Origin: Isochrysis galbana
Taxonomy: Eukaryota; Haptophyta; Isochrysidales; Isochrysidaceae
NCBI GenBank assembly: GCA_018136815.1
Contig: CM030931.1
Span: forward strand, 9,607,829 to 9,671,828
Length of the DNA stretch: 64,000 nucleotides
Reading direction: 5' to 3'
The number at the start of each line of letters is the position of its first letter. The first letter of the stretch is position 1. Below are positions 40,479 through 51,406 of this stretch, piece by piece. The notes beneath the pieces are model-generated. The model was not told the origin of the DNA, ran no database searches, and was given only the letters and a program-made list of their open reading frames with translations. The translations under genes and the position numbers were made by a program.

Positions 40479-41010
40479 ACTAAGTGTATACTTACTTCTT
40501 ACTTCTACTTCGTTCACGTGCACGTGGGGGAGGCACCTCGTGGCCTCCCCTCCGGCTCCAACGTCCCCTGCGGGGGCCCGTCGGTCATCCTCATGCCCTG
40601 CCTGTTGGCAAGAGCTAAGCGCTCTTCCCCCTAACTCAGACCCCCGGCGGGCGCGAGTCGCAGGAGACAGGAGCCGCACACCCAGGCCCGCATGGGCCAA
40701 CGGCCTCTTGTGCTCTTGTATACTCACCTCCCCTTCCCCCTTTCCGGTTTCCTGGCCACGAGGCAGACAAGGGCCGGAGAGGCCGGGGACTGAGCCCTAG
40801 CCTCTAGCCTCTAGCCTCCGCCCCCGAGCTGCCTAGCTGGCCCTCTGCTGGCCTCTGGCCTCTTGCCTCTTGCCTCTTGCCTCTTGCCTCTTGCCTCTTG
40901 GAGCCCCCTCTGTGGACCTCCAAGAGCAGGTCCTGGCGCGCGCACGCGCACGCGCCGCAGGAGAGAGCAGAAGGTGCAACCTGAGGTGGAGAGAGGCACG
41001 CGTCGGAGTT
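40479..41010 (+). mobile_element. F1b SINE-like copy
   Basis: Starts at AACTAAGTGTATACTTAC (40479-40496). It shares with 47,988-48,420 the order CCACGAGGCAGACA/GCCAGGCAGACA, GGGGACTGAGCCCTAGCCTC, GAGCTGCC, GGCCCTCTGCTGG and AGAGCAGG. Contains a (CCTCTTG)n microsatellite at about 40,855-40,905. Confidence 0.55.
40855..40905 (+). repeat. (CCTCTTG)n microsatellite
   Basis: About six 7-bp units, absent from the related copy near 48,330, so a recent local expansion. Confidence 0.8.
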
Positions 41011-41220
41011 GGGTGGAAGCGGAGTACCCGGCTCAGCACTGAGCAGTAGTCAGAAAGTAGTAAGAGTCAATCATATAAAAGTATGAAGGGTGGCCTCGCG
41101 CGGGGGAAATCGGCCCCCAAGTCTTCTCACTTTCGCGCCAATCGCTCCTACCCTCGGCGCGACCCCCCCCCCCCCCCCCCCCCCCACACACACACACCTT
41201 CCCGCCCCACCACCCAGCGG

Positions 41221-42858
41221 ATGCTGCGCGGCCCGCTACTGGCCGAGCGGTCGCAGAGCGCGCCACGTGGCGCCAGTCTGAGCTGTCTCAAGCCTCGCCT
41301 GCGGCTCGGCGGCTCATGGCGTCCCGACGACATGCCGCGCACTAGCTATTACCCAGCGCGGCCTCCTCCACTACAGGGGGCAGAAGCCGAGATGCCCGGA
41401 TCTGCTGTCACTCGAGTCGAGATCGAAGAGATGGGCGATCGTTTGTGTCAGTTAACGACGGTGTGGCGGTCGGGCTCGCGCAGGCTCGAGCTGCTGGAGG
41501 CCCTGTCAGCAGAGCAGGACGCGAAGATTGGCGCCACCGTTGACGTCATCCGGAAGGTGCAGGCTCTCATTGATGAAGGCCACGAGCGCTATGAGCGTCA
41601 GATCGCGTCTCTGACGGCAGAGGTTGCGTCGTTGCGAGGTGAAGCGTCGGATCTGCGCTCAACCCTCCGTTCCGATGTGTCGGAGCTTCGATCCTCCGTT
41701 GTCGATGCGATGTCGCGACTCGCAGCATTGGGTGCTGCGGTGGATGTGTCCAACATGCATGTACACGAGCGAATGAAGGATGCACTTGATGAGCAGAGCG
41801 CCGAATCCAAGTCGATGCTCTCCGCCGTGAGCTCAATGATGGACGCGCTGAAGGAACAAGTTGACGCGGATGCTGCTCGTCAAGATCGTGAGCGCATCCT
41901 CGAAGAGGAAATCTCGACTCTTCGAAAGGACATGTCACGGCTCTTGGATCGCATTGCAGCAGTAGAGGAGGAGGCTGGGCACAAAGCCATCGTGAACGTT
42001 GCCTCGGGCGGCGGAGTGGTCGACACTCGGGCATGCGGCCCATGCGTGCACGCGAAACCGGATGAGCAGAGCAGCCCAGTGGCTATGAACCCTGTGGTTG
42101 GTGGCGCGCCAGCCGTCTCGCCTATGCAAGCGTGCTACTACAGCCACCTAGACAAAAGTTGCACCCATTCTCGCGCAGCGCCACTGCATGCCGCCTGCTA
42201 TGAAGCCCCGGCCGCGGCCATCAAATCACAGATGATGGCGGGCGCTGCATCCGCGAGCGCACCTGTAGTTGCTACTAGTGATCCCGCAGCCCTGGCTGCA
42301 CAACAACTCCTGAATTCTCTTGGAGCGGCTCTCCTTACATCGAGAGCTGCTGAAGCCATCCCGAGACCGACCACGCATGCCCAGCCCATGGGTGACGGCG
42401 CGAGAGCAGAAAGCGACGCGCTCGCTTCGCTGATAGAGCTGCAAAGCCACATTGAGCGGTTGCAGCAACGGGCGGGGGCAGCCTCGGCAGCTCTTGCCGA
42501 GCAGTACACAATCCGCGCGACACCTCCTTCGTTGTGTTCTGAGTGCCGTTCAAGCAGTCGGAGGGTAGGTGATCGGTCTCCGCCGACTACACCGCAACCG
42601 GATGACTTGCGGTCACGCTCTGCTCACTATGCTGCAATGCACGCACCTGCGTTCACTGCACCTGCGCCTGCAGACGTAAACTCCGCGTCATCCGGGTTGT
42701 CTGCTCTTGCTGCTCTGCAGCATTTGGTATCGCAAACGCCGTTTGACACGGACGTTCCTGCAGGTATGAAGGCCGTGTGCTCTGAGGTAATAGCAGAACT
42801 GCTCAGGAAGGCACAGGTGGGTCAAGTTGGGGTCCCGTCGGCGAGACCCACTCGATAA
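41221..42858 (+). CDS. Coiled-coil protein, unrecognised, 545 aa
   Basis: The start at ATG 41221 was chosen because the frame further up crosses a 20-plus C run. Residues about 50-250 form a long heptad-rich coil (EIEEMGDRLCQLTTVWRSGS; RYERQIASLTAEVASLRGEA; EEEISTLRKDMSRLLDRIAA). Then comes an Ala/Ser/Pro-rich region, a second short coil (SLIELQSHIERLQQRAGAAS), a Cys pair (SLCSECRSSS) and a C-terminal helix (AVCSEVIAELLRKAQ). It looks like a structural or scaffold protein, for example of a centriolar or flagellar structure, but no family is recognisable. Confidence 0.6.
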   Translation: MLRGPLLAERSQSAPRGASLSCLKPRLRLGGSWRPDDMPRTSYYPARPPPLQGAEAEMPGSAVTRVEIEEMGDRLCQLTTVWRSGSRRLELLEALSAEQDAKIGATVDVIRKVQALIDEGHERYERQIASLTAEVASLRGEASDLRSTLRSDVSELRSSVVDAMSRLAALGAAVDVSNMHVHERMKDALDEQSAESKSMLSAVSSMMDALKEQVDADAARQDRERILEEEISTLRKDMSRLLDRIAAVEEEAGHKAIVNVASGGGVVDTRACGPCVHAKPDEQSSPVAMNPVVGGAPAVSPMQACYYSHLDKSCTHSRAAPLHAACYEAPAAAIKSQMMAGAASASAPVVATSDPAALAAQQLLNSLGAALLTSRAAEAIPRPTTHAQPMGDGARAESDALASLIELQSHIERLQQRAGAASAALAEQYTIRATPPSLCSECRSSSRRVGDRSPPTTPQPDDLRSRSAHYAAMHAPAFTAPAPADVNSASSGLSALAALQHLVSQTPFDTDVPAGMKAVCSEVIAELLRKAQVGQVGVPSARPTR

Positions 42859-43103
42859 ATGTGCGTACGGTGTCAGTGACGTTGCACCTCTCTCTCCTCG
42901 CAAGTCGAACAGAACCTTTGTCTAAGCAAAGTAAGTAGGGCAGTCAAACAGCTATTTTAACTTCTAAGGATGAAAATTGATGAAGTTGAGATTGAGAATT
43001 CATCACGAGATTTTTGGTTTTTGGATATGCTGACCGAATCGGTGAAATCAGCACATATCCGTTGCCCTTTGGCCCCCAGCGACCACCCCACAGTAGCCCG
43101 CCA

Positions 43104-43383
43104 CGCAAGTACCACAGCCGGCGCAAGTACCACAGCCGGCGCAAGTACCACAGCCGGCGCAAGTACCACAGCCGGCGCAAGTACCACAGCCGGCGCAAGT
43201 ACCACAGCCGGCGGAAGTACCACAGCCGGCGGAAGTACCACAGCCGGCGGAAGTACCACAGCCGGCGCAAGTACCACAGCCGGCGCAAGTACCACAGCCG
43301 GCGCAAGTACCACAGCCGGCGCAAGTACCACAGCCGGCGCAAGTACCACAGCCGGCGCAAGTACCACAGCCGGCGCAAGTACC
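43104..43383. repeat. 18-bp minisatellite, 15.5 units
   Basis: Unit GCAAGTACCACAGCCGGC. Units 7-9 carry GGAAGT instead of GCAAGT. Because 18 is a multiple of three and the unit has no stop in any frame, long frames are open on both strands (for example GASTTA or RKYHSR repeats). These are artefacts unless transcripts show otherwise. Confidence 0.95.
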
Positions 43384-43562
43384 CTCCTCCTCCTGCCTCC
43401 TCCTTGTTGCCTTCCTCCTGGTTGCAACACACATCGTGGCACACCTTTCCCGCCTCTGGCGCCGCACTACCTGCAGCACGGGATTGGGAGACGAGGCGCG
43501 GAGTGAGAGGGAAGGGGGCAGTTGGGAAGGCGGACACGCATGTGCACAGGCGTGGCTATTCG

Positions 43563-43810
43563 CTATTCACCTGCGTGCTTAAATCTACGTAAGGTGATGA
43601 GAACAACTTCCTCGCCACTCATCACGTGGCGACCACGTAAACGCATGCTTGGAGGCACGTCCAACGCGTGCACAAAGCGTCGCAGGTCGACGAGGCGCAC
43701 GCCAAAGCGCACGTAGACGTCGCGCGTGAGCACGCCGTCGCCGCCGCCAGCTGCCAGCTGTTGCAGCCTCCAGCTCCAGCCTTGCAATGGAGAGCCGCTC
43801 GGGCCCTATG
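43563..43810 (-). mobile_element. PIF/Harbinger-like transposase N-terminal fragment
   Basis: The minus-strand frame ending at 43563 reads VRFGVRLVDLRRFVHALDVP, PSMRLRGRHVMSGEEVVLIT and LRRFKHAGE. The GEE-x-x-LITLRR pattern precedes the catalytic domain in many Harbinger-type transposases. The DDE part is missing here. Call made from the pattern only. Confidence 0.4.
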
Positions 43811-44289
43811 CGAGACCGCGTCGTCCGCATGAGCGGCTCCGCTGCCAATGGCAGAAAGGCGAGTTCCCAGAAGTCGTCTGTGGCGGCGTCCGGCCCGTCG
43901 CGAGCCCTCTTGCGCGCCCTGTCTCCTCCGCTCCTCCAGCGCCAGCCTGGAGTCCTGGAGCTCTCGCGCCGTGAACGGCCGGGTGCCCATCGCTGGCCAG
44001 CGCGCTCTGGCGCTCTGGCGGCGCGAGATTGGTTGACAACTGGTTGAGGAGCCCTATGTCGCTGTTGGATCTCCGCGGTCTGATTTGGTCTTTTGCCAGA
44101 GCGACTCCACAGCGACTCAACTGGGAATCAAGGCTGTTGACTCGGCAACTCTTGAGTCCCCGTTGAGCCGCTGCAAAAACCCTCGAATACCCTACAATCC
44201 CCCATCGGCCATCGGCTCGCCTTAGATGCGCGCTGGCCGCAGATACCCCGACGAGGAGGAGCGCACACACGTAGCATTAAAACCGTGAA

Positions 44290-44908
44290 GCAAGGGCGGT
44301 CAGGGCAATTGTACTCGTATACTCTCCTGATCGTTCCTCCCGAAGATGGCCGAGAGAACAGGGAGAGGGGGGGCGCTGGGGAGAGAGAGAAGGAGGATGG
44401 TCTCCCCCGCCCCCCCCCCCCTCCCCCCCCCCCCCTCCCCCCCCTCCCCCGCGCGCGGCGGCCCCACGCTCAGAAAAAAGAACAGAGGAAGAGGAGGGCA
44501 AGCGGCTCGCTGAAGACACCAACAACTCTACTCTACTCCTACTCTACTCTACTTGAGAGAGGAAACGTAGAGTAGAGTACTAGAGTAGACGAGAGTGGAT
44601 CCTCCTACTCCTACTCCAGAGAGAATATGAGAGAGATCTTTTGGGGGGGGGGGGAAGGGAGGGGGAAGGGGAGGAGGGGGGCAGGGCACCAAGAGAGGCG
44701 GAGAGAGAAGGGGAGCCGAGGCGAGGGGGGCCAAAGAGCAGAGTGGCGTGCGGGGCGTGGGCGCGGGGGAAGGGCACTGCCAGCGCCTCCCCCCTCCCCC
44801 CCCCCCCCCTCTCTCTCTCTACCTCTCCCCCCCCCCTCCCCCCCTCCCCCCCCCCCCCCCCCTCTGTCTCGCGTGCTCGCTCGCTCGCTCTCTGCGCAGG
44901 CGATCGAG
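44290..44908 (+). promoter_or_regulatory. Promoter region of the U-box gene
   Basis: Contains a dense cluster CTACTCTACTCTACTTGAGA and GTAGAGTAGAGTACTAGAGT (44,524-44,600), the strongest TAGAGTA/TACTCTA cluster of the window, then G- and C-runs up to the ATG at 44909. The frame is open upstream through low-complexity codons, which I treat as UTR. Confidence 0.45.
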
Positions 44909-46707
44909 ATGCCCCACCTCTCAGCGGCCGATTTGCCGGCCGCCATCTGCCCTATCACCCAGGAAATCATGGAGGACCCCGTCGTTTGCGCCGACGGCCA
45001 CTCGTATGAGCGTGCCGCCATCACACAATGGCTCCTTTCGCGGGACACTTCGCCAGCGACAAACACGCCGCTTCTTCACCGGAACGTGGTACCCAACTAC
45101 GCGCTACGAAATCTCATCGCTGAAATCCGTGGTGTCCGCCGCCCGGTCACGTTCGAGGATCACGTAGCGGCCGCCAAGCCGTGCGCACCAGAGGAGCTCG
45201 ACGAGGACACGACCGGCCCGGCGAGCGGCATGGCACCCACGGTGGACAACATGAAGCATGGCTCGGGCATTGTCGTGAGCGCCGTGTCGGGCCCGCGCAA
45301 GGACGAGGAAACGGCTTCCGCACCAGAGCATGCTGGAGAGGCTGCGCAGCCAATTAACCCCAGCAAGGCTGTGTGCCGTCGAAGCAACCCGTCGAGCCGA
45401 AGGCACGACTTGGCGACCACTCCCTCGCCTCGGGTGGCGGGTAAGAATGCGCTTCACTGGGCGATGGTCGAGGGCCCGGCGGCCGAGCAGAAGCAGCTCT
45501 GGCTCTTGCTTCACCAGGAGCTCGCTGCCCAACCAGATCAAGGCGGAAACTTGCCCCTCCACTACGCGGCGAGCGCTGGGGTTTCAGCTGCGGTGGTCGT
45601 TGCCTGCGCTCTCGCCTACAACGACGGGCTCGACTTCTGCAACAAGTGCGTGTGACTACCGCCCCTGCCGCTTTTCCGGCCGTTGACTCTATGCCGACCG
45701 ATGGCTCGCCTGTGTCCTTCATTCATACTGCCTCCCTGTCTGACGCCATTGTCCTTGCTTGTAGGTTGGGCCGCACGCCCCTCGATGTCGCTCGACTGGA
45801 GGGCCACTTGGGCATTGCCGCCGTGCTCGAGGGTATGAGAAACCGTCACTCTAACGATCTTCACTCCGCGTTCACTCCCCAATCTCTGGAGTCGGAGCTC
45901 AAAACACCTGGAAGCACCGATGCGTTGGTGGAAAAGCAAGCCACAGAAGCCCATGAAGCTGCCGCTCCTCCCTCCATCGACGAGGCCGCTGCCGCCGCGT
46001 GCGCTGCCCCGGGTGAAAGTTCACCCCCCTCCAGCACCTCGGCTTCGGGAACTGACGTGTCCGTGGCTCACCGCGAGGAGGAGCAAATCGTGTTGCTGCG
46101 TTGCAGGCCTGAGCTGGCCTCGCAACGCGACAGTGCAGGCAACCTACCAATCCACTTGGCCGCCTTGTATGGAGCCTCGACAGCCGCCGTCACGGAGTGC
46201 ATTCGCACCTTCCCGGATGGGCCTCGTACGCGCAACGACGCCGGGTTCCTGCCCCACCAGCTTGCGCTTGAGCGCGGACACGCCGTGCTGGCAAAGGAGC
46301 TCGCCACCGCTGCTGGGCGCCATGTGCCGCCTCGTCGAATCAACTCCGTCTTAGCACGCGCAGCAAAAGGACACAGTTTGACCAATGCCACGCTGCCTGC
46401 TACGCCATTGCCGATGCCTGCGGCAACCGGTGGTTCGGCGGCAGCTGCGTGCGCAGGGGCGAGTGGTGGCTTCAGCGAAACCATCGAGGTTAGGAGCCAA
46501 GCTTGTGGAGGGACGGCAGGGGGACGTGGTGTGGCGGGTAGTGTCTCGGCGGCAAAGGGTGGTAGCAGTTCTGCTGAGGGTGTTGGTTCCTCTGAAGGCG
46601 ATACAATCGTGGGCAACGAGAATTCGGGGGACTTGGAAGCTGAATCCGCTGGCGAAGCCCTGGGCAAACTCAATCTCGCCGCGGGAGGAGAATCGGCCTC
46701 GCGCTAA
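44909..46707 (+). CDS. U-box and ankyrin-repeat protein, 2 exons (E3 ligase-like)
   Basis: Exons 44909-45645 and 45765-46707 (559 aa, phase-2 GT-AG intron). U-box at residues 11-73: ICPITQEIMEDPVVCADGHS, YERAAITQWL, NYALRNLI. U-boxes recruit ubiquitin-charged E2 enzymes. Then a linker and four ankyrin-like units: KNALHWAMVEGPAAEQKQLW, GNLPLHYAASAGVSAAVV, LGRTPLDVARLEGHLG (the intron sits just before this repeat), GNLPIHLAALYGASTAAV. The last third is Ala/Gly/Ser-rich and probably disordered. It likely ubiquitylates a protein held by the ankyrin repeats. The 46,708-47,980 stretch behind it has no supported gene. Confidence 0.85.
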
Positions 46708-47987
46708 GTACCGGGTTTCTGCAGCGTCGGGGAGCTTCTTTGGGACACGGTCGGTGACATTCACGGCCAGGTGCCTCTTGGCATTCGATCCTTGAGCAGA
46801 AAGCTCGCCTTTCCGGATTTCGGCAGACCCCGTGACGGTTTTGTAAAAATAGGGAGGAAGATGCGATTTGTGGGGATGGGAAGATGAGATGTGGGAGCCC
46901 ACCACGGAGCATCGACAGCGAAGTGTTTTGTGCAACCAATCCTATATTGCAGGCAGTTGCGTTCTAGAAGGCAGACGTCTACGGCTTTCGTAAGTATACT
47001 TTGAAAGGTTCTCTTTGCACAAAGTGATTGGGCGGTTGGAAGTCGACCCAGCGCATGCGGATACGGATAGTGTTAGTCTATGGTAGCGCATTGGATATTT
47101 CGCATTCGCAAGGCGCGGGGCTTCTTTCGTCCCCTGTCTTCTACCCCCCCCCCCCGGCCACGCTCAAGTGAACCCTCAACCTCCGGGTGTTTTGAGGCAC
47201 ATTGATCTAATTTTAGATACGACGTTCCACGTAACCGCCTCCGTCAGAGTGTGAGCCATCGGCAGCAGGGCAGAGTTGGGGCCGTTTGCCACCAAAAAGG
47301 GTTGCTTGGTGGCTTCTAGCCATCGATGTCGGTGCGCCGGCGCTCGGGCGACCCCTTTGGCCTTTGGCACCCCCCATTCTTCCCTCAGGTTGACGAATTG
47401 GCATGACCCATTGGGCCATTGGGTCTGAGGGCAATGAAGAGGGAGCTAAGCCGGCGGTAGGTAGGCGCGGCGGTGGGAACAACTTCGGAGACGCTGACGG
47501 CGGAAGCCCGTCAGCAGAGGAAGGCGGCGAGAACGACATCGAGCGAGCGGCGAGAGGCGAGGGCGAGCGAGGGGAGGGCTGTGATGCTGTGATGGCAGGG
47601 GCTGGCGAGGAGAGGCGAGTTTGTAGGGTATGAGTGGTAGGCGACGAGCGAGAGCGACGAGAGCGAGAGCGACGGATGGCACGGCTGACGATAGGACGAC
47701 GGACACAAACACCCAGGAAACACTCCGACTCTCGCCCCACGACTTTTCTCATGTAACTCGACTGAAATCAAACCCAAACACTCCGATCAGACAGACAGCG
47801 ACGGACGACGATCAAAGGGCGCTCTGTGGCTACCGACCGGCTGTTGCGTGTTTCCTCTATGTATGTGTTGGGTGTCGGGCGTCTGCGGTTTAGTATGTCC
47901 GTGGGCATCCGTCCGGTGGGGAGCGGTTCGCGGCGGGGGTTCGCGCGATCAGGCAAGTCGTTCCGCCATATTGAGCGCTTGTGAGAA

Positions 47988-48420
47988 CCTACTTTTATAA
48001 GTGGGGGTCAATGGGGGCCTCGCGCCCCCCTCTCTCCATCGCGGACACCCCCCGGGGTGGGCCCGTACATTCAACCCCAGCCCCTGCCCCCTGGCAGGGG
48101 CAGGGCACTCATCAATTCAGCCCAGACCCCTAGTGGGCGCGGGTCGCGAGCCGCACTCCCAGGCCCGCATGGGCCAGCTCTCGTACTGACTCCCCCCCCC
48201 ATCCCTGGTCGCCAGGCAGACAGAGGCCTCAGGGCGGCACCCAAGGCCAGCGAGGCGAGCGAGGGAGAGGCAGGGGGGGCCAGGGGCTGAGCCCCAGCCT
48301 CCACTGCCCCCTGAGCTGCCCCTGCTGGCCCTCTGGGCGCCCCTGAAGGACCTCTGAGAGCAGGCCATGGCGCGCCGCATGGCGACGCGCCGCATGGACC
48401 GGGGCGGAAGAGAATGGAAT
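47988..48420 (+). mobile_element. F1b SINE-like copy with diverged hairpin head
   Basis: Head CCTACTTTTATAAGTGGG (47988-48005) forms a 7-bp stem around TTAT, and GGTCAATGGG follows. The body matches 40,479-41,010 and, more loosely, F1 (GAGCGAGGGAGAGGCAGGG, GAGCAGGCCATGGCGCGCC). Confidence 0.6.
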
Positions 48421-48559
48421 GAGGGAGAGGGGGGGATTTGCACCCCCCCCGATGGAGTGTGGTGAGAAACGAGCCCCGTTTGCGTTAGCAAACGGGCGAA
48501 GGGGGGCGGCTGGCGACAGGAGGGGCGAGAAGAAGGGAGTGGCTCAAGACGTCCCTGTG

Positions 48560-49884
48560 GCAGGTATCGGGGGGCGCAGTCATTTATTTCTTCGAGGACC
48601 GCTCGCGGCGCGAGCTGTAAGGGCCGTTCTCCTTTTTTGACGAGAGGTTCCCCCCCCCCCCCCCCCCGGGCTGGGAAATACCTCCCCCCCCCCCTCCTCG
48701 AAGAACCCCCTCGGCGAAGAACGCCGGAAACGAGCGACAAAATATTAATTGCGTGACATGCACGCCAGCACATGGAAGAAACGGGCCACTCAGAGGCACA
48801 GGAGGAGGGCGAGAACACTCCACTGGGGGCCGGTGCACCCCGCCCAACTCAGCCCCCCCCACGACCTGGGCCCCTACGTAGAGCACAAGGGGAGATGCCG
48901 CAAGGCGGGAAGTGTGGGAGAGGAAGGGAAATGGGCGTGGCTACTGTAGCTGATCCCAAGGCCACGCGCGGGGCGAGACTATTAAAAGGTTCCCCCCCCC
49001 CCCCCCCCCCCCCCCCCGGTGCTTTTTCCCGGAGAGTCGGCCGGCGTCGTTCGGTCCGCCTCAATGGGTTTTCCCTCATTTTAACTTGTGGGGAGTTAGA
49101 ATGGGAGCCGGGGGCCTGCGAGGGGGGAGATGTGGAGGGGTGCATGCATAGGTGTATGTATCTGTGACAACAGCACGCGCCAAGGTGTACGGGCAGGTGC
49201 GCTGAGGGCTGTCGTGTTAGTACCGGGCTAGTGAGAGTAGTGGTACTAATGCTCAGTTGGATTATTATACTACTATATTATTGAGCGCTTGTGAGCTCAT
49301 TCCTTCTGGAGAAGGTGCTATGTGGTTGTGGTTGTGTCGTTGTGTACGCAAGCAAGGCGTACAGGTGGTTAATGTTGGTCTGTTGGACCGGCCGGGCCTG
49401 TGCCTCGTGCTTGCGCACGTGGTCAGTGCCGTGGCTGCGTGGCTGTGTAGGGGCCTGCCCGGAGGCTTCCCCTATGGCCTATCTATGGGAGGAGTGGTTC
49501 TGTGTTTGTCGTTTGTCGGTGGGGGGTCGGAAAGGGGAGGTTGAATACTCTAGTAAATATAATGTGTATATTTGCGGGGGTATAATTTCTCCTTTGTTCG
49601 GGTGGTGCAATGGGACTTTTGATGGCCCGCACCTTTGTTCTGGCTGGTTGGTGCTGGTGGTCATGTGTCATGTGGGATGATGGGGAGGATCTTGCTGGTG
49701 TGGGGCCGTGGGTGCATCGCGCGCGATGGCTCTCGAGCACCTGGACAGGCGCGGCCCTAGTTGGAGGGTGGTTCGGCTGTTCGGCGTCTATCATGATCTG
49801 ATCGGCCGGCGCGGGCCGGGGCGGGCGGAGAGAGAGGAGGGGAGCGTGGCGCGCTCCATGACCCTATCGTTATAACGATAGTTG
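48560..49884 (-). mobile_element. F4 element copy with hairpin head, carrying an S3 insertion
   Basis: On the minus strand it starts with CTATCGTTATAACGATAG (49864-49881, an 18-bp perfect palindrome), then GGTCATGGAGCGCGCC and a Pro/His-rich frame. It ends with the region homologous to 30,829-31,165 (GAGAAATAAATGACTGCG). Between about 48,660 and 49,015 an S3 SINE and C runs interrupt it. It provides the empty site for the 29424-30828 transposon. Confidence 0.6.
48730..49015 (+). mobile_element. S3 SINE copy within F4
   Basis: Contains GGCCACTCAGAGGCACAGGA, TAGAGCACAAGGGGAGATGC, GCCGCAAGGCGGGAAGTG and GGGCGTGGCTACTG, and ends GGCGAGACTATTAAAAGGTT plus a run of C (about 28). A C run where other copies have T. 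Confidence 0.7.
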
Positions 49885-49989
49885 ACCGGGGAAACCAATA
49901 AAATTGTTTCTAATCATACTTCATGGATTATATAAAAATTAAACGTTCGCGTGGTCCTCTTTCGACGGAACGCGACCTTTGGAGAGGGG

Positions 49990-50100
49990 AGAAAGGAGAA
50001 AGGAAGGAGTGAAGGAGTGGAGGCGTGGTAGCAATAGGAAAGCAGAAGCACAAACACAAACAAGGCCACGCGCGAGGCGAGAATTTTAAAAGACTTTTTT
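49990..50100 (+). mobile_element. S3 3' end
   Basis: GGCCACGCGCGAGGCGAGAA followed by TTTTAAAAGACTTTTTT at 50,053-50,099, a truncated S3 copy directly upstream of the next gene. Confidence 0.6.
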
Positions 50101-50199
50101 CGTGTTTGTTTACATTTGGGACGCTGCTATTGTAAACAGACATATACAGCTGTTTACATACGCACATAGAGTACGTCAATGTTGCAAACATAGAAAAGT

Positions 50200-51114
50200 A
50201 TGTACGTTTATTATACTCCGAACACTGACTGATAAGGATGAACACCTAGAGTACAAGAAATTTATTAGGGCGGCGGCCAAATCGCAACGGACTGGCGGGC
50301 CCCGCAGCTCGGTGCATCGACGGGGCATGCCGGACAAGACGCCTGGCGGCGTCTTCTGCACCGGGCACATGTCTCCCAGTGGCGTGGACATGCAGAATTG
50401 GTGCTCGCTCATCAACAAAGAGTTTGTCGGAGAGTAAGTTTACGGTCCCGTGCTTCCCGTATCCTGCCCATGAGCAGCAGAGCACTGGATTGAGTGGCTG
50501 GGTGCCTGCGGGGGCGCATGCTCACGAGCGTTGTCGTCATTGCTGTCAGGTATAAACTGGATCACGGATTGAAGAAGCCAAACGGCCCGGGTCGTAATGA
50601 GCTCCCAGATTGGAATGAAACGCGAAAGCCACCCGTCAAGCTCCCCATCACAGGCACGTCCACGACAACGATTCTGGGTGGACAACCACGAAGCTCACAA
50701 CGTAGTTCGGACGCTATTGGCGCCTTCTGGACTGAGCCAACGTCTCAGCATCTCAAATTTTCGGGTGTGGATAGGTACAACGTGCCCGAGATCGCTGCAA
50801 GGTCGAACGCTGGTCTCGGAAGGACAACATCCTCGCAGATCGGGCGATTTTATAATCAGGAGTACGTGGAGCTCTACGGCCCCATCGATCCACCAACCAC
50901 AACGCATAATAAGAATTCGGTGAGCCACGTCTGTTGCTCGACTTTTCTGACCTTGCGCGCAATTTCTATTCGTAATCAACGGTGTCTTGGCCTGCCACAC
51001 CATCATTGACAGACGATACTGACTCATTTCTCATCCGTATTGTTGCAGAAAGGGGCGTTTTTAAAGACCTCGTTTGCACTGGAAGACATCCCTGTCGCCG
51101 ATCGCATTCTTTGA
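50200..51114 (+). CDS. Unrecognised three-exon gene, 5' end unresolved
   Basis: Exons: about 50,200-50,433, 50,550-50,919 and 51,049-51,114, joined by clean GT-AG introns (GTAAGT donor for the first). Reading: EYKKFIRAAAKSQRTGGPRS, MPDKTPGGVFCTGHMSPSGV, NWCSLINKEFVGE | YKLDHGLKKPNGPG, LKFSGVDRYNVPEIAARSNA, SSQIGRFYNQEYVELYGPID | KGAFLKTSFALEDIPVADRI. No ATG is available in frame in the first exon, so at least one upstream exon or a truncation exists. The S3 end at 50,100 is the obvious suspect. No family recognised. The short motifs recall flagellum-associated proteins, but that is weak. Confidence 0.6.
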
Positions 51115-51406
51115 GCGCATCTTGCTCCACACAAGCGCGATGCCAGTAGCATCATCTTCCACAGGGAAGGGTGGAAGAGATGCGTCTGAAGATTTATTGT
51201 GGAGGATCACGATGGAGCTACTAACGACCATTTATCATTTATCAAAGAATGTCTAGAGAGAAACTCACTGTCCACAATGTTTTATGTATGAAAAAAGAAC
51301 ACCTACAATCGGCACAGTATCCAGCACGTAACTATTCACATCGCCCTTCATTACTCCCTTCGCTCCCCCTCTCTTCCCCATCCCCCTTTCGTTACTTTGA
51401 TTTCAT

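Noticed and set aside
43104-43383. CRISPR array
   Set aside because: No spacers: the units are contiguous 18-bp tandem copies, and the genome is eukaryotic.
43014-43592. Long ORFs on both strands with RKYHSR, GASTTA or LRRLWY repeats
   Set aside because: They are translations of the 18-bp minisatellite, which has no stop in several frames; no flanking domain.
49257-49680. Plus-strand Cys/Trp-rich ORF of 129 codons
   Set aside because: It is the antisense of the F4 element; composition comes from translating the complement of Pro/His-rich codons.
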